This document shows, piece by piece, positions 22,081-31,341 of a stretch of 39,294 nt of DNA; position 1 is the stretch's first letter; each line of letters begins with the position of its first letter. A model generated the notes under the pieces. That model did no database searches, had not been told where the DNA came from, and worked only from the letters and a program-made list of their open reading frames with translations. Origin of the DNA: Fonticula-like sp. SCN 57-25 (lineage: Eukaryota > Nucleariida > Rotosphaerida); NCBI GenBank assembly GCA_001724245.1, contig MEDX01000031.1:1-39294 (forward strand). The letters run 5' to 3'. Made by a program: the position numbers and the translations under genes.

Positions 22081-23685
22081 ATGTCCACGTGGTCCGTGTC
22101 ATCGGCGATGCAGCCGGCCAAGCGGATCGCATCGACCTGGGTGTCGGCGCTGAGCTCAAGTGCGGGGCGCCCTCGTCCTCCTTCCGCACCATTCTCTCGG
22201 CCAACGCCTGATGGTGCCTCGCGCCCTCCGTTTTCCGCCTCACAAAAGGGCGCGACCAATGCCCCTCGCCCACCCTCTTCATCATCGCACCAGCAGCGCC
22301 CAGGTGGGAGCAGCGGGGGATTTAGGCCACCGACGCCGCGCCCTGGCGCCCAGTCCGGCCCTTCCTCTGGTGGTCAGTGGCGCGCGCCTTCACATCAAGG
22401 GCGCCCGTCATCGGGCGGCGGGCAAAACCGTCCTCACGGGGGTCACCGTCCGGCCCACCACCAAGGGGGTAGTCGTCCGTTCGCCAAGCCACCGGGTCAG
22501 GCTGAGGGCGGCATCACCGCGCGTTCTTTCATGCCCACCCGAGCCCCAAGTGCGCGTGTTGTGGCACAGCAGAAGAAGGAGGCCGCTCTGCATGACGCCC
22601 GTATGGCGCGCCGCGCGGCGGCGGAACTTGTAGACGACGGAAGGGACGACGCATGGCGCGTCCTCGAGGATAGGGATAGGGGTGACGACGAAGACGATAC
22701 GAGCGACGAGGCGCATAAAGCCGAGGAGCACGACAAGAATGGCGGAAGGGACCTGAGCAGACGCCGTGAGAGTACGCCGGCTGCCACCGCTCCGCCAACC
22801 AAATCGCCACCCTCTCAAGCCGCAAAGGTACGGAAGCAAATGCTTTGGGGCAGGGCTTTTTGCTAGGAGTTTTTGTGGTATCACTTGCGAGTGCTTTATT
22901 TTTTTTGCTTGTCCATTTGTATAGCTGAAAAAGGCCATTTTTTGTACGATTCCTTTTCTTTGTATTAATAATGCCGATGGCCGCTCTTTTATTCTCCCAT
23001 CTAACGCGCTTTTAGAACCACGTCGCTCTTCGCAACGACGAGATTACGAGCCCCGAGGTTCTCCTTGTGATGGACGACGGGGAGAAGCGCGGGACCGTTT
23101 CCCTTGCCGAAGCACTTTCTGCCGCCGCTGAGAAGGGGATGGACCTGCTGCAGGTGGCAACGAGCCCCATTGTTGTGTGCCGCGTGGTGCCCAAGCCGGG
23201 GGCGCCGAAGAAGGCCGCTGTGGCCACTTCTGGAACTGGCACCAAGGCTAATGTTGACAACGATTCTGCCAGCGACGACGATGACGACGATGAAGACAGC
23301 GACGACGATGTGCGTCCGAATAGGAAGAACATGAAAAAGCCCAAGGTCGCGCAGCAGAAGCGCCTGCAGTTCAAGATCACGATGGCGTCGCACGACTTTG
23401 ACACCAAGATTAAGCGCGCGAACACGTTTCTCACCAAGGGAGTGCGCGTGCAGTGCGACATTCCGAAGCGAATGGCCCTCAGGTAAGTAGCTGTTTATTA
23501 TGTGTGATGGAAAGACGCTAACACGGATGGTAACCCAAAGGCACCTTGTTGATGAAGACTACATGAAGTTTGCCAAGTCGATTGCCGAGCGGCTTTCGGA
23601 GGTGGCCATCGTGGAGCGCGAGCCGCGGTTGACAGGGAACGCGTATGCGCTGAGCTTTGGCCCGCGTAAGCAGCCAAAGGCGTGA
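22081..23685 (+). CDS. Mitochondrial translation initiation factor IF-3
   Basis: Three exons (22081..22827, 23016..23482, 23541..23685) give about 452 residues. The IF3 N domain is NHVALRNDEITSPEVLLVMD then LAEALSAAAEKGMDLLQV; the C domain is QQKRLQFKITMASHDFDTKI with FLTKGVRVQC and, after the last splice, LVDEDYMKFAKSIAERL. IF3 prevents premature subunit joining and checks the start codon on the mitochondrial small subunit. Two oddities: a 250-residue Pro/Ser/Gly/Gln-rich N-terminal extension with an Arg/Ser-rich start that could include the transit peptide, and an acidic run (DDDDDDEDSDDD) in the linker joining the two domains. The first intron is the longest in the window (188 nt). Confidence 0.9.
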
Positions 23686-24448
23686 CGGGAGATTGGGATG
23701 AATAGAATTTGTTATTATAATGGATAAATACATAAATATTAATGATACCTGACGTGAGACAGAATTAGGGGTTCGCTCCATAAGCATAGAAAGCTGTCTG
23801 TCGCATTTCATGCAGATTAGATTCAAGGACCGACCGTTTTATGAAATCTGGAATGGCTCTGTGAAATTTGAAATTGCATGAAATTGCATGAAATATTAGG
23901 AAATTGCATGAAATTGCATGAAATTGCATGAAATTGCATGAAATATTAGGAAATTGCATGAAATTGCATGAAATGTTAGGAAATTGCATGAAATTGCATG
24001 AAATTGCATGACATTGCATGAAATTGCATGAAATATTAGGAAATTTTGCTGTAGTTGTGTGTTCAAGAGCTATCAAGAGCCGTAAACACCGACGCAGGCT
24101 TGGCAAAGCTGCATTTTATGTTAAGCAAGTGTAAAAACAGGTACTTTGCACTGGAAATAATGATATAGAGTACCTTTGCTCACGACGTTTTCGCGAGGCT
24201 TCCGCGCCATGAACATGCCACGTGGGCAAGACGTGCTAAAACCGACCTAACCGACCCAGACCGACTATTTTTGCAATATTGCAAAGGCACCTTTTTCGGG
24301 ACCGTGAAATTTCATGAAATTTCATGCAACGGAAACGTTGAAATTTTGCTGTTGATCAGCAGTTGATTTTTAGATTGCAAGCTCGATTATCAACCCCAGA
24401 CTCTCACCTGGGATTGCAATCGTTGAATTGCGCACCGGCGCGCATGTG
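23686..24448. other. Intergenic, IF3 to SLX4, with repeat array
   Basis: About 760 bp without a gene. It contains the 10-bp repeat array described separately and, near 24300-24325, two copies of AAATTTCATG, a cousin of the array unit. A further AT-rich stretch precedes the SLX4 start. Confidence 0.5.
23871..24040. repeat. 10-bp tandem repeat array, 17 units
   Basis: Seventeen exactly 10-bp units in register. Twelve are AAATTGCATG and one is ACATTGCATG. Four are a variant (AAATATTAGG three times, AAATGTTAGG once), at units 3, 8, 11 and 17, so runs of the main unit are broken by single variant units. There are no insertions or deletions between units. The array lies between the mitochondrial IF3 stop and the SLX4 start. 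Confidence 0.97.
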
Positions 24449-27420
24449 ATGAGCAGCAGTGCTTGGTCGAGTGATAAATACGGCGGCAGCGACGACAATG
24501 TAGCGTTTGACCTTTCCTCTAAGCGGCCTCTTGTGCGAAAAAAATTGACATTGGCTTCGAAGCGACGGAAGGAATCCTCGCAACCTCCTGAGGATGCCGC
24601 CGATCCTACGGATGTGGCGGGAAACTCAAGCAATGATGCCGCGACACCGCAGGAACGCCCTCATGACGACGGCGAGCCAGGGCCATCTACCGGCGCAGCC
24701 GACGACGGCGACGCTCCACAGGACAACTGCCCTGTATGCGGTATTGATATTGGCGATCTCGCTTCACTAGGGCGGCAAGCGCACGTCAACAGCTGCTTGG
24801 ATGGCTCTTCGTCAACGGACGCAATGGGCGCGACTTCCGCTCCGCCTGATTCCCTCTGCTCTGCATGCCACAACAACGTCCCGGGACACCTTGCTGCGTT
24901 GCACATTTTGCAGTGCCCAGCCCGGCGGCCAAGCGGCCCTAGTGAACTCGTTTGTCCCTTCTGCGACCAGGGATTCCTACAGCCAGGCATGGCAGCACAT
25001 CTGCGCCGTTGCGGGAATGCCAACGGTGTCACTTCCATTGAACTTGTGTCTGTTGTTCGTCGCCTTGAGGTTCGCTATTTTTCTTTCTCCCAGTCGTGTT
25101 TGTTTGCTCAAATGATGAGCACTTTAGCTCGACCCCGAGTCGTTTGAGCGGGTCTCGTCGATGCCTCGTCCGCGCACACCGCCTCCGCCGGCCCCCGCCT
25201 CTACTAGGAAGCGCGCTGTTGTCTCTATTGAGCAGGACGATGACTTTCGGGACTCGTCACTGACGAGCGTACGCTCTTTTTGTACATTGCTGCGGTCACT
25301 TTTCTTACATCGTTGATGATCCCTCTTGGCAGGTCGTAGTTGATGCGCGAATGGCGGGGCAGGCAGTACGCCGCACCGACGCATCCGACCTTTCTCTCGC
25401 GCTTGCGCTATCAGCCACTACCATCCCGCCTTCCTCGTCACGCCGCGCTTTTACTACACGCGTGTTGCCGGTACGCCGCGGGGCCGGTGAAACGGCCGAC
25501 ACCGCGCGCCTTTTGCCGACGCCGAAGAAAGGAGCTTCCTGGTCACTTGACGAGCAGTGTGCGGCAGTGCTGCTTGACGTTGTCGATGACGACGGGGCGG
25601 GCGCTTTAGCGCAGCACGGGCAAGCGACACTGCCGAAAAGTAAGCTAAGGCGGGCAGCGTCGCTCACACAGTCGTCCGCCGTGCCCTCGCAGGACGAGGA
25701 GATTGACAAGGAGCGCCTTACGTCGGCCGCGGAGGCGCTTGAGTCGCCAAAGAGCAAAGACACGAATCGCCGCCTGCAGCTACTGCGTCGCGGGAGGTCG
25801 CTATGGACGCTCGCTGGGTCACCTGATGCTGTCGGCAGCGGCCGTGACAATGGCGGCGATGACATTGTGCAGAGGGCCGCGGCGCCGCGACTAGAGGCCA
25901 AGGCGGACTCGGAGGCGGTTGACATCCTCGCCGGCCTACCGCTCATGTCACAGTTTGTCCACAGCAGTGACCAGCAGGCAACCGTAGAGGAGGCCTTGGG
26001 GCGGGCAGCGCCGCATGTGCGGGCGCACTACGCGCAAGCAGTGCGTGAAGCAGAGGCAGAGAGGGATTTGGCGATACGCAAGGCTGAGGAGCGCTTTCGG
26101 CAGATGATGGATAAGCTTGCGTCGGATCTTGTGAATACGGTCGACCGAGGAAGCGAGAATTTTAGACGAGACGACAGTATAAGGACGCCGGTTGATGACC
26201 TTTCTTCTGATGAACCTGAGAACGCTCTACAAGGACCATTGACTGAAGAAACGCTGGTTCAAGACATTCAGGACGACGCGGGTTGCGTTGGTATCGATTC
26301 TGATGCCAACACGGCAGATCGAGGAGTCACTCCGCCGATTGAAGGCGATGAACAGCTAGAAGATGACAGGTTTGACCATGAGGGTCGTGACGCTTGGAAT
26401 GAAGATGACAGGCAGTATGACGAAGTCGAGCTTGACAATTACTATCAGAACACGGACGGCGATGCCCGGCCTGATGGCGCAGGCGGCCCCGTTATCTTTA
26501 ATGATGATGACTTGTTTTCTATCCACCCCCCTCGGGCTACCGCGAAACAAGCAGCCTCGCAGCAACTTTCCATCTCTAGCAAGCCGCCCGTGCCGCCGGT
26601 TGATGGCCCTCGCAAGGCGACTGCAGAACTGGAAGCCTCGCAGCAGCCTCCCTCTTTTCGCAAGCCGGCCGTGCCGCTTCCCGTTGCCCCCCGCAAGGCG
26701 GCTGCCAATAAGCACACCGTGGCGCAGCAGCCGCTTGTGACTCCGCCTCGGCCGGCCCCCACGCCCGCTGGCAGCGCCCTTGGCGACCTGCGGACGCCCG
26801 AGTACGTTACAATGCCGACGCCACAGCTGGCTGCTGCTGCGTCCAAGTTTGGCCTACGCCCCGCGGCCGCCCGACGCGTCCTTGCTGCGCACCTTGCTGC
26901 CATTTGGCGCAGCGAGCACCGGCAGCCCATGCATGACACGCACAAGCAGCAAGCTCAAGGCAGCCAACAGGTGAGTGAAGCGGTGAGCAACGGGGACGAT
27001 GATGCCGACGACGATGAAGACGATGAGGAGAGCGATGAGGAGATCGACGTGTCTGTGCTTGACCTAGAGGAGGAGGTAGAGGAGGAGCAAGCGGTAGGAT
27101 CAGTGGCTCCGCGAGGACAGGGAGCGCCCGGTGCAAGGTTGACAATATCCGACTGCCGCTCGCTCGTGGCGCATCTTCGCGAGTTTAGGCCGGACGTCGT
27201 CGAAAGTATCCTCATGTTTATGCCGATTGATATCACGCTGCTCCTGGGTGATCTAAAGGCCGCAGGTGTTCGCGCAAAAGCAGACGATATTGCCGCGGCG
27301 CTCGACGACATGGGTGTTGCGTTCGTAGCGCCAAAGCTTACCGAGGCAGTGGCAAGGAGAGGAAGATCACGAACCACGCAAAAGACCAAGAGGAAGGCCG
27401 TGTCGGCCTCTCAACAGTAA
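24449..27420 (+). CDS. SLX4: SLX4, scaffold of structure-specific nucleases
   Basis: Three exons (24449..25069, 25128..25268, 25333..27420) give about 949 residues. The N-terminal third holds three CCHC fingers of UBZ4 type: C94-C97-H112-C116, C137-C140-H152-C156 and C169-C172-H184-C188. A charged helical segment lies at about 459-520. After acidic and Pro-rich repeats, residues 748-783 form the SAP-like SLX4 motif (TPQLAAAASKFGLRPA..., then a basic helix). The last 95 residues (RLTISDCRSLVAHLREFRPD onward) form the conserved domain that binds the SLX1 nuclease. SLX4 coordinates SLX1 and other nucleases at Holliday junctions, replication forks and crosslinks. The start is the first ATG in frame. 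The first intron has a rare GTTCGC donor. It converges on SKA1. Confidence 0.88.
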
Positions 27421-27622
27421 TGGTTTGATTGTGGCTTATTGTCAAACGATCCTTTGTATTTTTAGATAGTTTGATCCGCCGTTTTCGTGTATATTTTGGA
27501 TCCGCCATCGTTTTTATCAGCGATACGGATGCTGTACTTTTTTTTACGCCTTTGTGTTTGAACATTTCAAATTTTTGTGATGCATATATAAACTACAAAT
27601 GAACGAATTCGCAAAAGAAGCC
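27421..27622. other. Convergent 3' region, SLX4 and SKA1
   Basis: The 202 bp between the two stops hold both 3' UTRs. It is T-rich (T run near 27537-27545) with a TATATAAA near 27585. Nothing else is seen. Confidence 0.4.
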
Positions 27623-28541
27623 TTAAAGAGCGGGGATTGCAAGCCGCGTCAGCCCTCCGCCGCGCACTTCCTTTACTCTTCCACAGTGACGCAGGATCGT
27701 CACGATATTCTTCCCCGACGAGTCCATCTTGAAGGTCACCTGCTTTGACTCCTTGACATCCACCTCTGTAACAAACAAGTATCCCGCGCACGCGTCCGTT
27801 TCGGCCGCGCGGAATTCCAGAATCCTACGGCGTTGCGCCTCCTTGAGCTTGCTCGAAGGGATGGCCAACAGCGCGTATTTTTCCTCAAACACCGAGTTGA
27901 GCGCCTCGATCGCTTCGTTCACCTTTGTCTGAGTAAGGCGCCCACGAATGTATCTATACCACGCGAGCGTCAGCAATAAACGGGAGTGCATTTAATTCGC
28001 ACGTGGGGACAGAATTGAACTCGTCGGCCGTGATAAACGGAATAGACGGCTTGCCGCGGATGCCATAAGTCGCAACCGACGCGTTGGCTGACAACGACGC
28101 AGTGGCCACCGAGCGGGACTTGAGCACAGCTCCTGCTTCAGGCCGCGAGGACGTGCGGCGCATGGGGTTTGCTGTGGGTGCCGCGACTGGAACAGATGCG
28201 GCTTTGGCCAGTACAGCGGGCTGAACAGGAGCGACAACGGGCGCAGCCACTTGGCTCGACAGCTTGCCAGGCAAGTGACGCGGAAGGTTATTCAGCATGA
28301 CAGAAAGCTGCTCCTGCTGCTGCTCGAGAGCAGGCCGCTGCTCGAGGAGGCGGGCAATCGTCTCCTTCTGCTGCCTCATGTACAGACGGAGATCCTTCAT
28401 CTCACGCTCAAGGGCGTAGATATCTGTAAAGACGCCCTCCATAAAGGCAGCGTACTCCTCCACAGTCTCAACGCCTCGGAGAGAAGCATAGTCGTTGAGC
28501 AACGCGGCGCGCTCATTGAACCGCGCAAGTAGCGTATCCAT
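27623..28541 (-). CDS. SKA1: SKA1, spindle and kinetochore-associated protein 1
   Basis: Two exons (28541..28003, 27953..27623) give about 289 residues. The N-terminal 95 residues are helical and would form the Ska core with SKA2 and SKA3. A Ser/Ala/Pro linker follows. The microtubule-binding winged-helix domain starts at PFITADEFNSVPT and, across the splice, YIRGRLTQTKVNEAIEALN, and ends with the highly conserved ILRHCGRVKEVRGGGLTRL. The Ska complex tracks depolymerising microtubule ends and holds kinetochores to them; in most ascomycete and basidiomycete yeasts the Dam1 ring does this instead. The start is the first in-frame ATG. It diverges from WDSUB1 across 292 bp. Confidence 0.94.
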
Positions 28542-28833
28542 GGCTGGCAAGGAGCAGCAGTTGAGTGACAGTCACAAACAACTGAAATTCGAAATTTTGT
28601 AACGGACAATGGCCACGTGAGTTAATCGCGTCCATGTGGTCATCCACGTGGATCCAGTGACTACTCTGATCGCCGTCGCCGTCGGCCTCTTCCGTCGGGG
28701 CAAATAGAAATTCATCTACAGACGAGTTAGTTGCCGCCGTGCAGCGCTATTGTTTCCGAGCTGCGCCCCGACACGTCCCCGTTCTTCCCTTAGTCTGCTG
28801 CGTTTATCCCTTCATTTCAGTCCGCTTGCGGGG
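28542..28833. promoter_or_regulatory. Divergent promoter, SKA1 and WDSUB1
   Basis: A 292-bp gap with two palindromic CACGTG boxes at 28614-28619 and 28645-28650, 31 bp apart (about three helical turns). A CATTTCAG followed by 13 nt precedes the WDSUB1 ATG and could be the acceptor of a leader intron. Confidence 0.45.
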
Positions 28834-31228
28834 ATGGCCGCTTCTACAGTATCCGATTCCTCACCTACACCATCGACCACCACCACTTCGCCGCAAGTGA
28901 ACGGTGACGGCGCGCCGCAGCTTGAACGACTGGATCGCTTTGAGAAGGAGCACAAGGACTATGTTCACGGCCTGGCGTTTAGCCCGGATGGCCGCCTCCT
29001 CGCTACAGCATCTGGAGACCACACCGCCGTCGTGACGGAAGTTCTCACTGGCCGCACCGTGCACTCGCTCACGCACACGACGCCCGTCAATTCCGCCTCG
29101 TGGACGCGCGACGGCAGCCGTGTAGTGTTTGCTTGCTACGATGGCGACATTGTTATTGCCGGGAAGCAGTCGCCGGCGAGTGCGTGGACGTCCAACACGG
29201 TCTACCGCCACGGCAAACTGGTACGAATTTGCCCGCTCTTTGTTTGTGTGAGCTGACGGCGCGGGCAGACATACCACGCTGTGTTCAGCCCAGACGACCG
29301 GTGGCTTGCTGTTGGTGTCGTTGACCAGGGTGTGGTGATTCTTGATGTAAACAAGGGCTTTCAGGCTGTTGCCCGTGTGCGCGGTTTCGGATCGCTCGTG
29401 TGCTGCGTAACTTTTTCGCCGGACGGGCGGTTCCTCGCCGCCGTGGACTATGTCGGAACTGTCGTAGTGTGCGACGCGCAGAACGGGCAATGGACGGCGC
29501 GCGCAAACTTTGACGCCGTCGCCGAGTTTGGTCACGTACGAGTTTTGCATCCTTTACTTCGACGTTGGGTCACTAACGATACATTTGCTCGATTCTAGTA
29601 TCACCCGATTGCGTTCAGCCCCGATAGCATGTGGCTTGCCGTTGGGAGCGAAACAAACACTGTGTCCGTGTGGCCGGTCCCCGCTGTGAAGACGCGCTGG
29701 CCGCCATCAAAGCCGATTGTCCTCAAGGGCCACACCGATCAAGTGCGCTCGGTCGTCTTCCTGCATGACTCGCGGCAAGTGATGACAGCGGCGCGCGATA
29801 GCACAGTCCGTGTGTGGTCGCTCCCTGACGGCCGGCAGCTGCTAAACGTGCTTGCGGACGATCGCGTGTTGTGTCTGGACTACTCTGCCCAGACGGGCTG
29901 CGTTGCGGCCGGCCTGCGCGACAAGAGCGGCGTCCAGCTGTGGCGCATTCATGGCACGGGGGTTGTGCGCGCTGCGGGCTGGGGGGACGAGGACGGGTCT
30001 CGAGGTGCCAGGCAGCGGCTTGCTGGCCTCCAGGAGCAGCTCAAGGGCAAGAAGGCAAAGGTCGACGACTTGCGTAAGCACCTAGACCACGTCATTGAGC
30101 AGGAGAAGGAAATGGCCGCGCGGATTGCCGCCATCACCGCAGAAGTTGACCGTCTCACTGCTGAACGTACGCTATTGGCTCATCTTTCCGATTGCATACA
30201 TGGCTTACACTGCAATAGGTGCCGGTGTTGAAATCAACCTTGTGGCACTGCGGAGCGGCGAGAGCATGGGCGCCCTTGCGGCGCAGCAAACAGAACTTTC
30301 GTTGCTGGCTTCGCGTTGCGCCGACCTCGAGGAACAGATTCAAAACCTGGACGCCCGCTTGCCGTCGGGCCTGCGGGACCTTTCGCCGGCCGACTTGGCC
30401 CTCTGGGTAGGCGACCTTGACGGAGGTCTTGCAGAGGCGCTGCACGAGCCACTGCGCCATCTATCGGGAGGATCACTGCTCACAATGACCGCCAAAGACC
30501 TCGAGTCGCCGCCGATTGGCGCCACCTTTGCCGACGCCTGCCGCCTCCTGTTGCACTGCTATGAGCTGCAGCACGCGCTCGCTCCTCTGCCGTCGTTGCC
30601 CTTGCCTACCGGTATGCTTGGCTGGAACGAGGATGAAGCTGGCGCTTGGCTTTCCCGCAGCGACCGCTTTGCCTTTTTGACACAGGCGCGCTGGACGGGG
30701 GCTTGTCTGTCTTCGCTCACGGAGGAGCGCGTGGCCGCAGCAGCGCAGCAGTTTGGCCGAGCGCTGAGCGCTTCAGACTGTACCGACCTTCTCACCATGA
30801 TCAAAGAGGAGAAAGAGCGGCAGGTGGCGGCGGGCGACGCGCTCGCGTGGACTGTCAAGTGGACCGCTTCCCTTCCTCTGATTGCACTTCCGCAGTGTGC
30901 TGCAGCCACCGCAGCCGCCAGCGGAATTGACTATCAGAAAGAGGTCGAACGGATCAAGGCAGAGATGAAGGCGTTGCGCAGAACGATTGGGACTGCACCA
31001 CCGGATGGGGCCGTGTGCTTTGTCACAGGTGAAGTTATGGAGGACCCCGTTGTCGCCGCAGACGGCGTCGTCTACGAACGGGCGGCAATGCTCGATAGGT
31101 TTAGCAAGGGCGATTACTCTTCGCCGGAGGACGGCAAGCCGCTGGTCAGCACTACGCTCACGCCGAGTAGAGCAACAAGAAAACTGATTGATTCCTGGGC
31201 AGGCCCTCATGCATCCTCGGCCAAGTAG
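28834..31228 (+). CDS. WDSUB1-type protein: WD40, SAM-like and U-box
   Basis: Four exons (28834..29220, 29269..29535, 29599..30166, 30219..31228) give about 743 residues. WD40 blades fill residues 35-365 (HGLAFSPDGRLLATASGDH, VFSPDDRWLAVG, VTFSPDGRFLAAVD, AFSPDSMWLAVGS, VWSLPDGRQLLN). A coiled coil follows (about 380-460). Then come two SAM-like helical segments (around LSPADLALWVGDLDGGL and WNEDEAGAWLSRSD). Residues 670-740 form a U-box: CFVTGEVMEDPVVAADGVVY, with TRKLIDSW at the end. U-box proteins recruit E2 enzymes, so this is a probable ubiquitin ligase with a WD40 substrate-binding part. Domain order matches animal WDSUB1 except for the coiled coil. Confidence 0.87.
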
Positions 31229-31341
31229 ACACATTTTTGTAGATGCTGCGCACGGGGTTCGTGCATGCTGTATTCATTCTTCATTGTATGTATTTGAATC
31301 GTGTTCATATAGAATATTGTACACTTTTAATTAGTAAATCA
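31229..31341. other. Convergent 3' region, WDSUB1 and SEC24
   Basis: Only 113 bp separate the two stops. GCACGGGGTTCGTGC at 31249-31263 can form a 4-bp-stem hairpin. The rest is AT-rich and must hold both polyadenylation regions. Confidence 0.4.

Noticed and set aside
23871-24040. Array considered as CRISPR
   Set aside because: Units are contiguous 10-mers without spacers, in a eukaryotic nuclear context.
23765-24106. A 113-codon minus-strand frame through the 10-bp array, reading repeats of HAISCNFMQF type
   Set aside because: A tandem repeat without a stop in one frame gives such a frame by chance; units are not selected as codons, since the 10-bp period shifts frame each unit.
25305-25946. 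A 213-codon minus-strand frame inside SLX4
   Set aside because: It lies opposite certain SLX4 coding sequence, is mostly Ser/Ala/Arg low complexity and is explained by the codon bias of the plus strand.
31249-31263. GGGGTTCGTGC motif as a tRNA T arm
   Set aside because: No D arm, anticodon arm or acceptor stem around it; it is a small hairpin in a 3' flank.
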